This document shows, piece by piece, positions 26,135-35,068 of a DNA stretch of 64,000 nt. The notes under the pieces are model-generated. The model searched no databases. It was not told the DNA's origin and was given only the letters and a program-made list of their open reading frames with translations. The stretch is from contig NZ_PGES01000001.1 of NCBI RefSeq assembly GCF_002797895.1, positions 3,162,001-3,226,000 of the forward strand, in the 5' to 3' direction. The number at the start of each line of letters is the position of its first letter. The stretch's first letter is position 1. The translations under genes and the position numbers were made by a program. The stretch is from Janthinobacterium sp. 67 (GTDB taxonomy: Bacteria; Pseudomonadota; Gammaproteobacteria; Burkholderiales; Burkholderiaceae_D).

Positions 26135-26830
26135 TTAGACCACTTTCACGCGCAAAGTGCCCAGGCCATCGATGGCGCCCACCAGCTCGTCGCCGCGCTG
26201 CACGGCCGCCACGCCGGCCGGCGTGCCCGTGTAGATCAGGTCGCCCGGTTGCAAGGTAAAGTAAGTGGACAGATCGGCAATGGTTTCGGCCACGTTCCAG
26301 ATCAGCATGTCGATGGTGCTGGCCTGGCGCAACTCGCCGTTCACGTGCAGGGTGATGGCGGCATGGTTGACGTCGCCCGCCTGCGCGGCCGGGGTGATGG
26401 GGCCGATGGGCGCCGAGTGCTCGAAGGCCTTGCCCGTATCCCACGGACGGCCCAGCTTTTTCGCCGCGCCCTGCACGTCGCGGCGCGTCATGTCCAGGCC
26501 GATCGCATAACCCCACACGTGACTCAGCGCATCAGCTACGCCGATGTCGCTGCCGCCCTTGCCGATGGCCACCACCAGTTCCATCTCGTGCTGGAAATCC
26601 TGCGTCTGCGCGGGATACGGCAGTTCGCCCGTCGTGCCGGCAGGCACGGGCAGAACGGCATCGTTTGGTTTCATGAAGAAGAACGGCGCCTCGCGGCCCG
26701 TGTGGCCCATTTCCTTGGCGTGGTCGACATAGTTGCGGCCCACGCAATAGATGCGGTGGACGGGAAAGCTGTCGGCGCTGCCGATGACGGGAACGCTGGG
26801 CTGGATCGGTGCGGCAATGACATACGACAT
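26135..26830 (-). CDS. Fumarylacetoacetate-hydrolase-family protein (fumarylpyruvate-hydrolase-like)
   Basis: A 231-aa single-domain FAH protein. VHRIYCVGRNYVDHAKEMG, FFFMKPNDAVLP and HEMELVVAIGKGG give the metal-binding acids; the end GDLIYTGTPAGV is typical. Members cleave fumarylpyruvate (NagK, gentisate pathway), or act as acylpyruvases and oxaloacetate decarboxylases, so the exact reaction is open. No gentisate dioxygenase is in the window. AGGAG precedes ATG 26830. Confidence 0.85.
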   Translation of the reverse strand: MSYVIAAPIQPSVPVIGSADSFPVHRIYCVGRNYVDHAKEMGHTGREAPFFFMKPNDAVLPVPAGTTGELPYPAQTQDFQHEMELVVAIGKGGSDIGVADALSHVWGYAIGLDMTRRDVQGAAKKLGRPWDTGKAFEHSAPIGPITPAAQAGDVNHAAITLHVNGELRQASTIDMLIWNVAETIADLSTYFTLQPGDLIYTGTPAGVAAVQRGDELVGAIDGLGTLRVKVV

Positions 26831-26867
26831 GGAAACTCCTGATCGGCGCGATAAAAAGACGGTGATG

Positions 26868-26892
26868 AAAAAGGGACACCGCAGTGTCCCCC
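26868..26892 (-). terminator. Rho-independent terminator of the KgtP-like gene
   Basis: Arms GGGACAC (26873-26879) and GTGTCCC (26884-26890) around CGCA; on the minus strand the stem is followed by five T residues. It lies 15 bases after the transporter stop. Confidence 0.8.
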
Positions 26893-26906
26893 ATTTTACG
26901 ACAACG

Positions 26907-28202
26907 TTACTTCAGCAGTCCCGAGCGGCTCGGGTCCGGCATGCGGATGGCGACGATGAAGGAAATCAGGCACATGACGGTCACGTACCAGTAGAAATAC
27001 TCTTCCACGTGCCAGGCCTTGAACTGCAGCGCCACGTATTCGGCCGAACCGCCGAACATGGCGTTGGCGACCGCATACGACAGGCCCACGCCCAGCGCGC
27101 GCACTTCGACAGGGAACATTTCCGCCTTGATCAAGCCGCTGATCGACGTATAGAAGCTGATGATGGCCAAGGCGATGATGATCAGGCCAAACGCCGCGTA
27201 CGGGCTGGTGACGTCTTTCAAGGCATGCATGATCGGCAGCACGCACAGGGTGGCCAGGCCGCCGAAGAACAGCATCGAGGTACGGCGGCCGATGCGGTCG
27301 GACAGGGCGCCGAACACCGGTTGCAGAATCATGTACACGAGCAGAGCGCAGGTCATGACGGCGCTGGCCGTCTTGGTATCCATGCCGGCCGTGTTGACCA
27401 GGTATTTCTGCATATAGGTCGTAAACGTGTAGAACACGAGCGAGCCGCCGGCCGTAAATCCGAGCACGGTGATGAAGGCGCGCTTGTGCTTGAGCAAGCC
27501 GCGCAGGCTGCCCGCATCCTTGTCCTTGCGCTCGCTGGCAGTGGTCGTTTCCGTCAGCGATTTACGCAGGTTCAGCGAGACGAGGGCCGCCAGGGCGCCA
27601 AACACGAACGGGATGCGCCAGCCCCAGGCACGCAATTCTTCCAGGGTCAACAGTTGCTGCAAGACCACCAGCACCAGCAAGGCCAGCAACTGGCCGCCGA
27701 TCAGGGTCACGTACTGGAACGAAGCGAAGAAGCCGCGCTTGCCCGACTCCGACACTTCGCTCATGTAGGTGGCGCTGGTGCCGTATTCGCCGCCCACGGA
27801 CAGGCCCTGGAACAATCGCGCCACGAGCAGCAGGAACGGTGCGAAGGCGCCGATGGTGTCGTAGGTCGGCATGACGGCGATCATCAGGGAGCCGCCGCAC
27901 ATCATCAGCACGGAAATCATCATCGACTGGCGGCGGCCGTATTTGTCGGCGATGCGGCCGAACAGCCAGCCGCCCACGGGGCGCATGAGGAAGCCGGCGG
28001 CGAAGATGCCGGCCGTCTGCAGCAGCTGCGTCGTCGGGTTACCGGAAGGGAAAAAGGCGTGCGAGAAGTACAGCGCGCAGAACGAGTAAATGTAGAAGTC
28101 GAACCATTCGACCAGGTTACCGGAGGAAGCGCCAATGATGGCCTTGATGCGCTGCCGGGAAGTCAGCTGCGCAACGTCATGCGGAGTATCGTGGGATGTC
28201 AT
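26907..28202 (-). CDS. kgtP: KgtP-like dicarboxylate:H+ symporter (MHS family)
   Basis: A 431-aa transporter closely resembling E. coli KgtP (2-oxoglutarate permease) from memory: [59 protein letters not shown] and [16 protein letters not shown] are nearly the same. Start ATG 28202 (MTSHDTPHD). Near pcaFJI it might carry beta-ketoadipate or another dicarboxylate instead, as related MHS members do. Both ends are bounded by terminators, so it is a unit by itself. Confidence 0.85.
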   Translation of the reverse strand: MTSHDTPHDVAQLTSRQRIKAIIGASSGNLVEWFDFYIYSFCALYFSHAFFPSGNPTTQLLQTAGIFAAGFLMRPVGGWLFGRIADKYGRRQSMMISVLMMCGGSLMIAVMPTYDTIGAFAPFLLLVARLFQGLSVGGEYGTSATYMSEVSESGKRGFFASFQYVTLIGGQLLALLVLVVLQQLLTLEELRAWGWRIPFVFGALAALVSLNLRKSLTETTTASERKDKDAGSLRGLLKHKRAFITVLGFTAGGSLVFYTFTTYMQKYLVNTAGMDTKTASAVMTCALLVYMILQPVFGALSDRIGRRTSMLFFGGLATLCVLPIMHALKDVTSPYAAFGLIIIALAIISFYTSISGLIKAEMFPVEVRALGVGLSYAVANAMFGGSAEYVALQFKAWHVEEYFYWYVTVMCLISFIVAIRMPDPSRSGLLK

Positions 28203-28286
28203 ATCAATCTTCTTGTTCGTGTGAAAAAGCCAACGCCAGCCAACTTGCCCGGGCTGGTTTTGCATCATACGCCCTTGACCAGGGTC

Positions 28287-28324
28287 AAAAAGCCGTCCGG
28301 CATACGGGTTAATACGTATGCCGG
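28287..28324 (-). terminator. Terminator after pcaF, usable in both directions
   Basis: Ten-base arms CCGGCATACG (28297-28306) and CGTATGCCGG (28315-28324). On the minus strand a T tract lies at 28287-28291, as expected for ending pcaIJF. On the plus strand six T residues follow shortly after as well. Confidence 0.8.
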
Positions 28325-28354
28325 GCAACTTTTTTCGCCTGCGGACGCATGGAA

Positions 28355-29557
28355 TCAGACCCGTTCCAGCACCAGCGCGATGCCCTGGCCCACGCCGATG
28401 CACATGGTGCAGAGCGCATAGCGGCCGCCCGTGCGATGCAGCTGGTTGACGGCCGTCATGGCCAGGCGCGCGCCGGACGCGCCCAGCGGGTGGCCCAGGG
28501 CGATCGCGCCGCCGTTCGGGTTGACGCGCGCGTCGTCGTCGGGCAAGCCCAGCTGGCGCAGCACGGCCAGGCCTTGCGCGGCAAACGCTTCGTTCAATTC
28601 GATGACGTCGAAGTCGGCCAGGGTCAAACCCGTCATGGCCAGCACTTTCAGGGTGGCGGGCGCGGGGCCGATGCCCATGATACGGGGCGCCACGCCAGCC
28701 GTGGCCATGGCCACGACACGCGCGCGCGGCGTCAGCCCAAAGCGGGCCGCGTTCGCCTCGTCGGCCAGCAGCAGGGCCGCCGCGCCATCGTTGACGCCCG
28801 AGGCATTACCGGCGGTAATCGTGCCATCGGCGCGCACGACGGGTTTCAATTTTGCCAAGGTCTCCAGCGTGGTGGCGCGCGGATGCTCATCGCGGGCGAC
28901 AACGATGGGATCGCCTTTCTTTTGCGCGATGCTGACAGGGCAGATTTCGCTGTCGAACAGGCCCGCCTGCTGCGCCGCCAGCGCCTTGACCTGACTGGCC
29001 AGCGCGAACGCATCCTGGTCCGCGCGGCTGATGCCGAAGTCGACGGCCACGTTTTCCGCCGTTTCCGGCATCGAGTCGACGCCGTACCGCGCTTTCATCA
29101 GCGGGTTGATGAAGCGCCAGCCGATGGTCGTGTCTTCCATTTTCATGCCGCGCGAAAAAGCGCTGTCGGCCTTGCCCATGACGAACGGCGCGCGGCTCAT
29201 GCTTTCCACGCCGCCGGCGATCATCAAGCCCGCTTCGCCGCTCTTGATGAAGCGCGCGGCGCTGCCGATGGCGTCCAGGCCCGAGCCGCACAGGCGGTTC
29301 AGGGTGGCGCCCGGCACGCTGTCGGGCAAGCCCGCCAGCAAGGCGGCCATGCGCGCCACGTTGCGGTTGTCCTCGCCCGCCTGGTTGGCGCAGCCGTACA
29401 GCACGTCGGTAACAAAAGTCCAGTCCACGTCCGGATTGCGCGCCATCAAGGCACGGATGGGCACGGCGCCCAGGTCGTCGGCGCGCACGCCGGCAAGTCC
29501 TCCGCCGTAGCGGCCGAATGGCGTGCGCTGGGCGTCGCAGATAAAAGCGTGGGTCAT
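28355..29557 (-). CDS. pcaF: 3-oxoadipyl-CoA thiolase
   Basis: A 400-aa thiolase that splits beta-ketoadipyl-CoA into succinyl-CoA and acetyl-Co[23 protein letters not shown] is the typical PcaF start; the nucleophile Cys90 is in [12 protein letters not shown], and the C-terminal base motif is [18 protein letters not shown]. The neighbouring CoA-transferase genes fix it as the beta-ketoadipate thiolase rather than acetoacetyl-CoA thiolase. It is the last gene of the pcaIJF unit. Confidence 0.94.
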   Translation of the reverse strand: MTHAFICDAQRTPFGRYGGGLAGVRADDLGAVPIRALMARNPDVDWTFVTDVLYGCANQAGEDNRNVARMAALLAGLPDSVPGATLNRLCGSGLDAIGSAARFIKSGEAGLMIAGGVESMSRAPFVMGKADSAFSRGMKMEDTTIGWRFINPLMKARYGVDSMPETAENVAVDFGISRADQDAFALASQVKALAAQQAGLFDSEICPVSIAQKKGDPIVVARDEHPRATTLETLAKLKPVVRADGTITAGNASGVNDGAAALLLADEANAARFGLTPRARVVAMATAGVAPRIMGIGPAPATLKVLAMTGLTLADFDVIELNEAFAAQGLAVLRQLGLPDDDARVNPNGGAIALGHPLGASGARLAMTAVNQLHRTGGRYALCTMCIGVGQGIALVLERV

Positions 29558-29598
29558 GTTCTTTCCTCCAAGAAAGTGATTTGCGTATTGATGCTGAA

Positions 29599-30240
29599 TT
29601 AACGTCCGTCCGTCAGCGGCACGGCCGTCAACGCTTGCAACTGCTCAAAACTCAAGCCATCGACCAGTTCGACGACCACAGCGCCATTCGGCCCCAGGTC
29701 GAACACGGCCAGGTCGCTGTAGATGCGGCTGACGCACCCGATGCCCGTCAGCGGATAGGTGCAAGCCTGCACCAGCTTGCTTTCACCGGTCTTGGTCAGC
29801 AGTTCCATCATGACCCAGGTTTTTTTCGCGCCGATGGCCAGGTCCATGGCCCCGCCCACGGCGGGAATGGCGTCCGGCGCGCCCGTGTGCCAGTTGGCCA
29901 GGTCGCCCGTGGCGGACACTTGAAACGCGCCCAGCACGCAGATGTCGAGGTGGCCGCCGCGCATCATGGCGAAGCTGTCGGCATGGTGAAAATAGCTGCC
30001 GCCGGGCAGCAATGTGACGGGCTGCTTGCCCGCGTTGATCAGGTCGTAGTCTTCCTCGCCCGGCGCCGGTGCGGGGCCCATGCCGATCACGCCATTTTCG
30101 CTGTGCAGGATGATCTCCGCGCCGGCCGGCAAATGGTTCGCCACCAGGGTCGGCAAGCCGATGCCCAGGTTGACGACGCTGCCTTCATGGATGTCGGCCG
30201 CCACGCGTGCCGCCATCTGGTCTCGATTCCATTTGTTCAT
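29599..30240 (-). CDS. pcaJ: 3-oxoadipate CoA-transferase, beta subunit
   Basis: A 213-aa subunit that, with PcaI, moves CoA from succinyl-CoA to beta-ketoadipate. The catalytic Glu is in the SENGVIGMGP motif (about residue 50); GLPTLVANHLPAG and PGGSYFHHADSF are family blocks. Start ATG 30240 (MNKWNRDQMAARV). The pcaI stop lies 10 bases upstream. Confidence 0.93.
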   Translation of the reverse strand: MNKWNRDQMAARVAADIHEGSVVNLGIGLPTLVANHLPAGAEIILHSENGVIGMGPAPAPGEEDYDLINAGKQPVTLLPGGSYFHHADSFAMMRGGHLDICVLGAFQVSATGDLANWHTGAPDAIPAVGGAMDLAIGAKKTWVMMELLTKTGESKLVQACTYPLTGIGCVSRIYSDLAVFDLGPNGAVVVELVDGLSFEQLQALTAVPLTDGR

Positions 30241-30250
30241 TTGATACTCC

Positions 30251-30949
30251 TCAGGCTGCTTTGAAGCCGGCGGGGCCGGTGGCCGTGCGCGGCACTTGCA
30301 CGATGCGCTGCACGAACAGGCCCGGCGTGATGACGTGCTCGGGATCGATGCTGCCCAGCTCGGCAATTTCATGCACGGAGGCAATGCTGACCTTGGCGGC
30401 CATGGCCATGATGGGACCGAAGTTGCGCGCCGTCTTGCGGTAGGTCAGGTTGCCCCAGCGGTCGCCCTGCTCCGCCTTGATCAGCGCGAAATCGGCGTGG
30501 ATCGGCGACTCGAACACATACATGCGGCCGTCGATCTCGCGCGTTTCCTTGCCCTTGGCCAGCTCCGTGCCATAGCCCGTGGGCGTAAAAAAGCCGCCGA
30601 TGCCGGCGCCGGCGGCGCGGATGCGTTCAGCCAGGTTCCCCTGCGGCACCAGCTCCAGCTCCAGCTTGCCCGAACGGTACAGGGCGTCGAAGACGTGGGA
30701 ATCGGCCTGGCGCGGGAACGAGCAGATGATCTTGCGCACTTGCCCGTTTTTCAGCAGCGCGGCCAGGCCCGTGTCGCCATTGCCCGCATTGTTGTTGACG
30801 ATGACGAGGTCGCGCGCGCCTTGGGCGATCAAGCCGTCGATCAGCTCGGCCGGCTGGCCGGCGCCGCCGAAGCCGCCAATCATGACGGTGGCGCCATCGT
30901 GGATATCGGCCAGCGCATCAAGCACGCTGGAACGCAGTTTGTCGATCAT
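30251..30949 (-). CDS. pcaI: 3-oxoadipate CoA-transferase, alpha subunit
   Basis: A 232-aa subunit with the glycine-rich MIGGFGGAGQPAELIDGL CoA-transferase signature near residue 24 and NNNAGNGDTGLAALL. Start ATG 30949 has AGGAG six bases upstream; a longer frame adds only ten atypical residues. First gene of the pcaIJF unit, divergent from the IclR regulator, with a strong palindrome between them. Confidence 0.93.
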   Translation of the reverse strand: MIDKLRSSVLDALADIHDGATVMIGGFGGAGQPAELIDGLIAQGARDLVIVNNNAGNGDTGLAALLKNGQVRKIICSFPRQADSHVFDALYRSGKLELELVPQGNLAERIRAAGAGIGGFFTPTGYGTELAKGKETREIDGRMYVFESPIHADFALIKAEQGDRWGNLTYRKTARNFGPIMAMAAKVSIASVHEIAELGSIDPEHVITPGLFVQRIVQVPRTATGPAGFKAA

Positions 30950-30980
30950 TGCTGTCTCCTCCCAATCAAATTCATCCACA

Positions 30981-31003
30981 ATTTGTTCGCATAACGAACA
31001 AAT
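30981..31003. promoter_or_regulatory. Operator palindrome between pcaI and the IclR regulator
   Basis: Perfect nine-base arms ATTTGTTCG (30981-30989) and CGAACAAAT (30995-31003) around CATAA, 32 bases upstream of the pcaI start. The GTTCG/CGAAC core resembles sites of PcaR/PcaU-type IclR activators of pca genes, as I recall them. A further partial repeat (TATTCG, TTATTCG) lies at 31003-31027. Confidence 0.7.
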
Positions 31004-31082
31004 ATTCGTATTTAGAACTTATTCGTGAGAATATGCCTGATCGGGGCGCTTGTCAATTTGCCGTTTTCGCCGGCGCCATGGC

Positions 31083-31088
31083 TATAAT
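31083..31088 (+). promoter_or_regulatory. Likely -10 box of the IclR-family gene
   Basis: A perfect TATAAT, 26 bases before the ATG. The best -35 is TTGCCG at 31058-31063, with a long 19-base spacer, so the -35 is uncertain. Confidence 0.45.
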
Positions 31089-31114
31089 TGCCACCTTGAC
31101 CAATTGGAATTGCC

Positions 31115-31942
31115 ATGACCGCACGCAGCAGCACCTCCGTTCCCGCCGAAGAAACCGTCGATGCCGACGGCGCGCCGCGTCCCGGCGACAGCTATGTGCA
31201 ATCGTTCGCGCGGGGTTTGGCCGTGCTGCGCAGCTTTGGCGCGGACGCGCCGCAACAGACCCTGAGCGAAGTGGCGGAGCGGGCGCAGCTGACGCGCGCG
31301 GGCGCGCGGCGCATCCTGCATACGTTGCTGCATCTCGGTTATGTGGAAGCGGATGGACGGCTGTTCCGTTTGACGCCCAAGGTGCTCGACCTCGGCTACG
31401 CCTACCTGTCGTCCTTGCCCGTGTGGACGCAGGCGCAGCCGCTGCTGGAAGAACTGATGCAGACCTTGCGCCAGTCGTGCTCGGCTACCGTGCTCGACGG
31501 CGACGACATCGTGTATGTCGTGCGCCTGTCCGCGCACCGCACCATGTCGATCAACCTGGGTATCGGCAGCCGCCTGCCCGCCTACTGCACCTCGATGGGA
31601 CGGGTTTTACTGTCGGGCCTGGCGCCGGATGCGCTGCGCGAACGGCTGTCGAAGATGGCGTTGCTGAAAATCACGCCGACGACCAAGGTCGATATCGACG
31701 TCCTGATGGAAGAGATTGCGCAAGTGCGGCGCCAGGGCTGGTGCCTGGTGCAGGAAGAGCTGGAACAGGGCTTGATCGCCTTGGCCGCGCCCGTGTTCGA
31801 CCGGGCCGGCAAGGTGGTGGCGGCGATCAACGTCAGCGGCCAGACGGCGGGGCCGTCCGTGGCGCATCTGCTGGAACACAGCTTGCCGAAACTGCTCGAG
31901 ACGGCAAGCCGGGTCAGCGCCCTGGTGCGGGTGCAGCAGTGA
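31115..31942 (+). CDS. IclR-family regulator, PcaR/PobR-like
   Basis: A 275-aa regulator. The winged helix (SFARGLAVLRSFGADAPQQT, then AERAQLTRAGARRILHTLL) lies at about 30-80, and the effector domain (SCSATVLDGDDIVYVVR, IGSRLPAYCTSMGRVLLSGL) fills the rest. The RILHTLLHLGYV form with Ala-Arg before it is common in PcaR/PcaU/PobR regulators, which act as activators with beta-ketoadipate or related inducers. Divergent position to pcaI supports the role. It ends base-to-base against the gene on the other strand. Confidence 0.9.
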   Translation: MTARSSTSVPAEETVDADGAPRPGDSYVQSFARGLAVLRSFGADAPQQTLSEVAERAQLTRAGARRILHTLLHLGYVEADGRLFRLTPKVLDLGYAYLSSLPVWTQAQPLLEELMQTLRQSCSATVLDGDDIVYVVRLSAHRTMSINLGIGSRLPAYCTSMGRVLLSGLAPDALRERLSKMALLKITPTTKVDIDVLMEEIAQVRRQGWCLVQEELEQGLIALAAPVFDRAGKVVAAINVSGQTAGPSVAHLLEHSLPKLLETASRVSALVRVQQ

Positions 31943-32800
31943 TTATTTCTTGAACTTGGCGCACGGGTCCGGACGCGGCTGCGCCGGCATCGTTTGCGTC
32001 AGGTCGAACGTGCCCTTGAAACCGCTGCCGCCCTGCTCCAGGTAGCCGATGCTGCGCACGTTCAGTTGCGGGTCGGCCAGCTTCAGCCAGCGGGGCACGC
32101 CGATATCCTTGCGCACATGCTCATTGCCGGCGATCAGCACCACGTCGCGCGGCGCCTGGTCGCGGATCAGCTTGGCCATCCAGATATCGCGCGCCACTTG
32201 CGCGTTGACGACGCCGCCAAGCATCATGTCGGGCAGCATATTGCAGCGGGCCGCCTGCACTTCCTTCTTTTGCCCTTCCAGGATATCGGCCGGCACGGGC
32301 GCGGCCAGGTAAGTGGCCATCATGGCCGGCGGCATCGACCATTGAATGCCGTCGCGCACGATGCGCGAGGCGTCGGCCGGCGACAGATTGCCGGCGACCA
32401 GGGTCAGCTGGTAGCTGATGACGAGGTCCAGCACGGGCCGGTACAAGCTCCAGTCCCAGCGCGGCTGTTCCATCACGCGGATGATGCAGTCGGGGTCGGC
32501 GCATTCGCGTGCGGCGCGCGTCAGCAAGGCCTGGTTTTCGCGGTCGAACTGCTCCATGACGATCACGGGACGCCAGCCGGCCGCCAGACGGCGGCGCAAT
32601 TCCTCAACCCGCAGGCGCTGGCCTTGCGCATTGTCAGGGACTTCACCGAGCAGCAGCACTTGCGGATTGGGCAAGGCATCGGCCACGGGCACGGGAGCGG
32701 GCGGGGCGTCCTTCTTCAGCAGGCTGCCGCAGGCGGCAAGCGCCAGCATGCTGCACAACAAGGTGGCGCGCACGCCGGCACGGAAAATCACGGTCTTCAT
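31943..32800 (-). CDS. ChaN-family lipoprotein
   Basis: A 285-aa lipoprotein: signal LLCSMLALAAC (Cys24 by count from ATG 32800). The body has the ChaN/Tiki-like pattern: VLLLGEVPDNAQGQRLR (the E of the first metal-site motif), VIVMEQFDRENQALL, and the late GNEHVRKDIGVPRWL (H motif). ChaN of Campylobacter binds haem and is regulated by iron; whether this protein binds haem is untested. No neighbour suggests a job. Stop lies directly beside the IclR gene stop. Confidence 0.8.
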   Translation of the reverse strand: MKTVIFRAGVRATLLCSMLALAACGSLLKKDAPPAPVPVADALPNPQVLLLGEVPDNAQGQRLRVEELRRRLAAGWRPVIVMEQFDRENQALLTRAARECADPDCIIRVMEQPRWDWSLYRPVLDLVISYQLTLVAGNLSPADASRIVRDGIQWSMPPAMMATYLAAPVPADILEGQKKEVQAARCNMLPDMMLGGVVNAQVARDIWMAKLIRDQAPRDVVLIAGNEHVRKDIGVPRWLKLADPQLNVRSIGYLEQGGSGFKGTFDLTQTMPAQPRPDPCAKFKK

Positions 32801-32843
32801 GTATGCGGGTATCCAAAGTGGCGATGCGCCAGATTGTACCGTC

Positions 32844-33275
32844 TCAGGCATGCGCCGGCGCCTTGCGGCGCTCCAGCACTTCAAACACGGCCATGCCTGC
32901 CAGCATGGCGCCGGCAAACATCCACGCCTTCGGCTGGCCCGCCAGCAGGGAGACAAGAGCGGGACCGGGACAGAAACCGGCGATGCCCCAGCCCGCGCCA
33001 AAGGCCAGGCTGCCCAGCAGCAAGCGCCGGTCGATGCGCCGCGATGCCGGCAATTGCATGGCTTCGCCCAGCAGCGACTCGGTTCTCCGCCGCGCCAGCC
33101 AGAAGGCCGGCAGGGCCACGCCGATGGCACCGCCCATCACCAGCGCCAGCGATGGATCCCAGGCGCCGGCCAGGTCGAGGAAACCGAGCACCTTGGCCGG
33201 ATTGGACATGCCGGAGACGATCAGACCCAAGCCAAAGACGAGGCCGCTTAACAGGGAAAGAATCAGTTTGTTCAT
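32844..33275 (-). CDS. YeeE/YedE-family membrane protein (DUF6691), C-terminal-half type
   Basis: A 143-aa membrane protein with four hydrophobic segments. [21 protein letters not shown] and [18 protein letters not shown] match the half-length YedE (DUF6691) proteins, in which the Cys takes part in passing thiosulfate or sulfur. It works with the preceding half, whose stop overlaps its start by ATGA. Context with a SqrR-like repressor suggests a role in sulfide or persulfide handling. Confidence 0.87.
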   Translation of the reverse strand: MNKLILSLLSGLVFGLGLIVSGMSNPAKVLGFLDLAGAWDPSLALVMGGAIGVALPAFWLARRRTESLLGEAMQLPASRRIDRRLLLGSLAFGAGWGIAGFCPGPALVSLLAGQPKAWMFAGAMLAGMAVFEVLERRKAPAHA

Positions 33276-33697
33276 AGGTGGCGCAACAGATAGACGGTGA
33301 GGAAGCCGGCCGCCATGAAGGCGCAAGTGGCCGCCAGCGAACGCGGAGACAGGCGCGACAGGCCGCACACGCCGTGGCCGCTGGTGCAGCCGGCGCCATA
33401 GCGCACCCCGACACCCACCAGCAGGCCAGCCACGAGCAAGGCCGGCGTGCCCGCGTCGATCTGCACGGGCGGCAAGGCTTGCCACATCGGGTACAGCAGG
33501 GGCGTGCCGACCAGGCCGGCAAGAAAGGCGATACGCCAGCCCAGGTCGCCACTGCGCGGGCGCAGCAAGCCGCCGAGGATCCCGCTGATGCCGGCGATGC
33601 GGCCATTGAACAGGATCAAGAGCGCAGCCGCCAGGCCGATCAGCATGCCGCCGGCCAGCGAAGCCCATGGTGTGAAGTGTTGCCAGGCTATCGTCAT
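33272..33697 (-). CDS. YeeE/YedE-family membrane protein, N-terminal-half type
   Basis: A 141-aa membrane protein: [21 protein letters not shown] and the Cys-bearing [22 protein letters not shown], the hallmark of YeeE-type thiosulfate/sulfur channels. Together with the next gene it makes the equivalent of one full YeeE. Start ATG 33697 lies 7 bases after the ArsR gene stop, so the three genes form one unit. Confidence 0.9.
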   Translation of the reverse strand: MTIAWQHFTPWASLAGGMLIGLAAALLILFNGRIAGISGILGGLLRPRSGDLGWRIAFLAGLVGTPLLYPMWQALPPVQIDAGTPALLVAGLLVGVGVRYGAGCTSGHGVCGLSRLSPRSLAATCAFMAAGFLTVYLLRHL

Positions 33698-33704
33698 GGC
33701 AGGC

Positions 33705-34058
33705 TCAGTCCGCTTCGTCGTTGAACGCAGGCTGCGGCGCGCAAAATTGCGCGTACAGCACTTGCAGCACGGCCAGCACGGGGGCGCTGGCGACGCGGTA
33801 ATAAATCTGCTTGCCTTCGCGCCGCGTGGCCACCAGCATCTCTTCGCGCAGCACACCCAGCTGCTGCGACAGGGTCGGCTGGCCGATGCCCACTTTTTGC
33901 TCAAGGTCGCTGACGCAATGCTCGCCCTGCGACAGCTGGCACAGCAGCATCAAACGGTCGGCATTGCCCATGGCCTTGAGCAGCGAGCTGGCCTTGTAGG
34001 CCGAGCCACGCATGGCGTCGAGGTTGTATTCGGCGTGTTGTGTTGCGGCTGTCTCCAT
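33705..34058 (-). CDS. ArsR-family repressor, SqrR/BigR-like persulfide sensor
   Basis: A 117-aa winged-helix repressor. The DNA-reading helix is [18 protein letters not shown]. Cys40 ([14 protein letters not shown]) and Cys106 (YAQFCAPQ) stand almost exactly where SqrR and BigR carry the two cysteines that form a tetrasulfide when sulfide or persulfide is present; Cys48 is a common extra. No metal site of the ArsR ELCVCDL form is seen. It leads the yedE pair and has an AT-rich palindrome upstream, so it probably represses itself and the pair. Confidence 0.87.
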   Translation of the reverse strand: METAATQHAEYNLDAMRGSAYKASSLLKAMGNADRLMLLCQLSQGEHCVSDLEQKVGIGQPTLSQQLGVLREEMLVATRREGKQIYYRVASAPVLAVLQVLYAQFCAPQPAFNDEAD

Positions 34059-34391
34059 CTTGCCCTCCCACAGGCGGTCATATTGATGATCGTGCGATAA
34101 ACAATATATTAATCAATATATTGTTTTCCTGCTGGCGATTCGCACAAAAAAACAACAGTGTTTTTCGGCGATAGCGTGCTCGTTCAAAGTGGGCGGCAAC
34201 GATCATGTTTACGCTATCAAAATGACAAATATTCGTAATAAACAGGAAATAAGCGTATCAAAATTGTCACGATCTATGCTGTAATGGGAGGACAGCAGAA
34301 AAACCATGATACGCCCCCGTACGGGCGAATTGTCCGTCCATGCGCAAGCCGGCTTCGGCTGCGCCGCACGGTGAACAACAGGGAGAGCACG
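34059..34391. other. Divergent intergenic region, 333 bases
   Basis: Holds the upstream sequences of the ArsR unit (minus) and of the PEP-CTERM-like gene (plus). Besides the AT palindrome at 34099-34126, similar motifs TACGCTATCAAAA (near 34209) and GCGTATCAAAA (near 34253) recur. No gene and no well-spaced promoter were recognised. Confidence 0.5.
34099..34126. promoter_or_regulatory. AT-rich operator before the SqrR-like gene
   Basis: Perfect 12-base arms AAACAATATATT (34099-34110) and AATATATTGTTT (34115-34126) around AATC, 41 bases upstream of the repressor start. BigR and SqrR sites are AT-rich dyads of this kind. Confidence 0.75.
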
Positions 34392-34799
34392 ATGAGAATC
34401 CATCAGCCGTTATGCCTGGCCTTGCTGGCGCTATCGGCCAGCACATGGAGCATGGCGGCAGTCAGCGATACCGCGGCCGGCAAGCTGCAGGAAGCCGGAG
34501 AACACGTGACGATCGATGAAAGCATCAGCTTGAATAACAACCCCGGCTGGGAAACGCCGGACTTGCCGTATGCACGCCTGCTGGCCAGCAGCAGCGCGAC
34601 GGCGGCACCTCACTGGAGCGCCAGTGGCGCGCGCCACGTGGCGCTGGCACCGCCCAGGCCCGTGACGGCCGCGCCCGCACAGCAAGCCAACGTGGCCGCC
34701 CCCGTGCCGGAAGCGAGCATGTACTCGATGCTGCTGGTGGGATTGGGCCTGGTGGCCTTGAGCCTGCACGGCGAAAAACAGGAAAAATTCGATAACTGA
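34392..34799 (+). CDS. PEP-CTERM-like surface/EPS sorting protein, variant motif
   Basis: A 135-aa exported protein. Signal peptide 1-22 (LALLALSASTWSMAA). After an Ala/Pro-rich middle, the C-terminus reads VPEASMYSMLLVGLGLVAL (105-123): a PEP-like signal with PEAS in place of PEPS, then a hydrophobic helix. The tail HGEKQEKFDN is acidic and lacks the usual Arg cluster, so recognition by exosortase is uncertain. The middle region has no family I know. ATG 34392 follows GGGAG; a terminator follows the gene. Confidence 0.65.
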   Translation: MRIHQPLCLALLALSASTWSMAAVSDTAAGKLQEAGEHVTIDESISLNNNPGWETPDLPYARLLASSSATAAPHWSASGARHVALAPPRPVTAAPAQQANVAAPVPEASMYSMLLVGLGLVALSLHGEKQEKFDN

Positions 34800-34828
34800 C
34801 GGTGCCGGCACTGGCAAGGCGCTGCCGC

Positions 34829-34860
34829 AAAACATTCCGCCTGGTGCGGAATGTTTTGTT
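34829..34860 (+). terminator. Rho-independent terminator after the PEP-CTERM-like gene
   Basis: Perfect 12-base arms AAAACATTCCGC (34829-34840) and GCGGAATGTTTT (34846-34857) with a 5-nt loop and T-rich end; 29 bases after the stop. The A-rich other arm may let it serve the minus strand too. Confidence 0.85.
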
Positions 34861-34869
34861 ATGGCGCCA

Positions 34870-35049
34870 TCATTTGTCCAGCAGGCGGCAAACCCGTTCG
34901 ATATTCCCCACCGGAATACCCGACTTCAGGGCGCGCGCAATGCAGCCCGCCTTGTCCGGGCCCGAGGCGGAAATGAGCACGAAGGCCGTCACCACCACGC
35001 TGATGGCGACGAGCACGATCAGGACACCCTTGACGATATCCCAGTTCAT
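34870..35049 (-). CDS. Small single-helix membrane protein, unknown
   Basis: A 59-aa frame from ATG 35049 (MNWDIVKGVLIVLVAISVVV): one N-terminal transmembrane segment (about 6-27) and a short tail with two cysteines (KAGCIARAL, ERVCRLLDK). I do not recognise a family. It lies 19 bases after the DUF1697 gene, on the same strand. The ribosome site is weak. Clear TM segment and codon bias suggest it is real. Confidence 0.5.
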   Translation of the reverse strand: MNWDIVKGVLIVLVAISVVVTAFVLISASGPDKAGCIARALKSGIPVGNIERVCRLLDK

Positions 35050-35068
35050 GGCGTTTCCATGGAAGGCA

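Noticed and set aside
28287..28324. A regulator operator before the KgtP-like gene
   Set aside because: The 10-bp stem has T tracts on both sides and stands after pcaF, which fits a terminator better.
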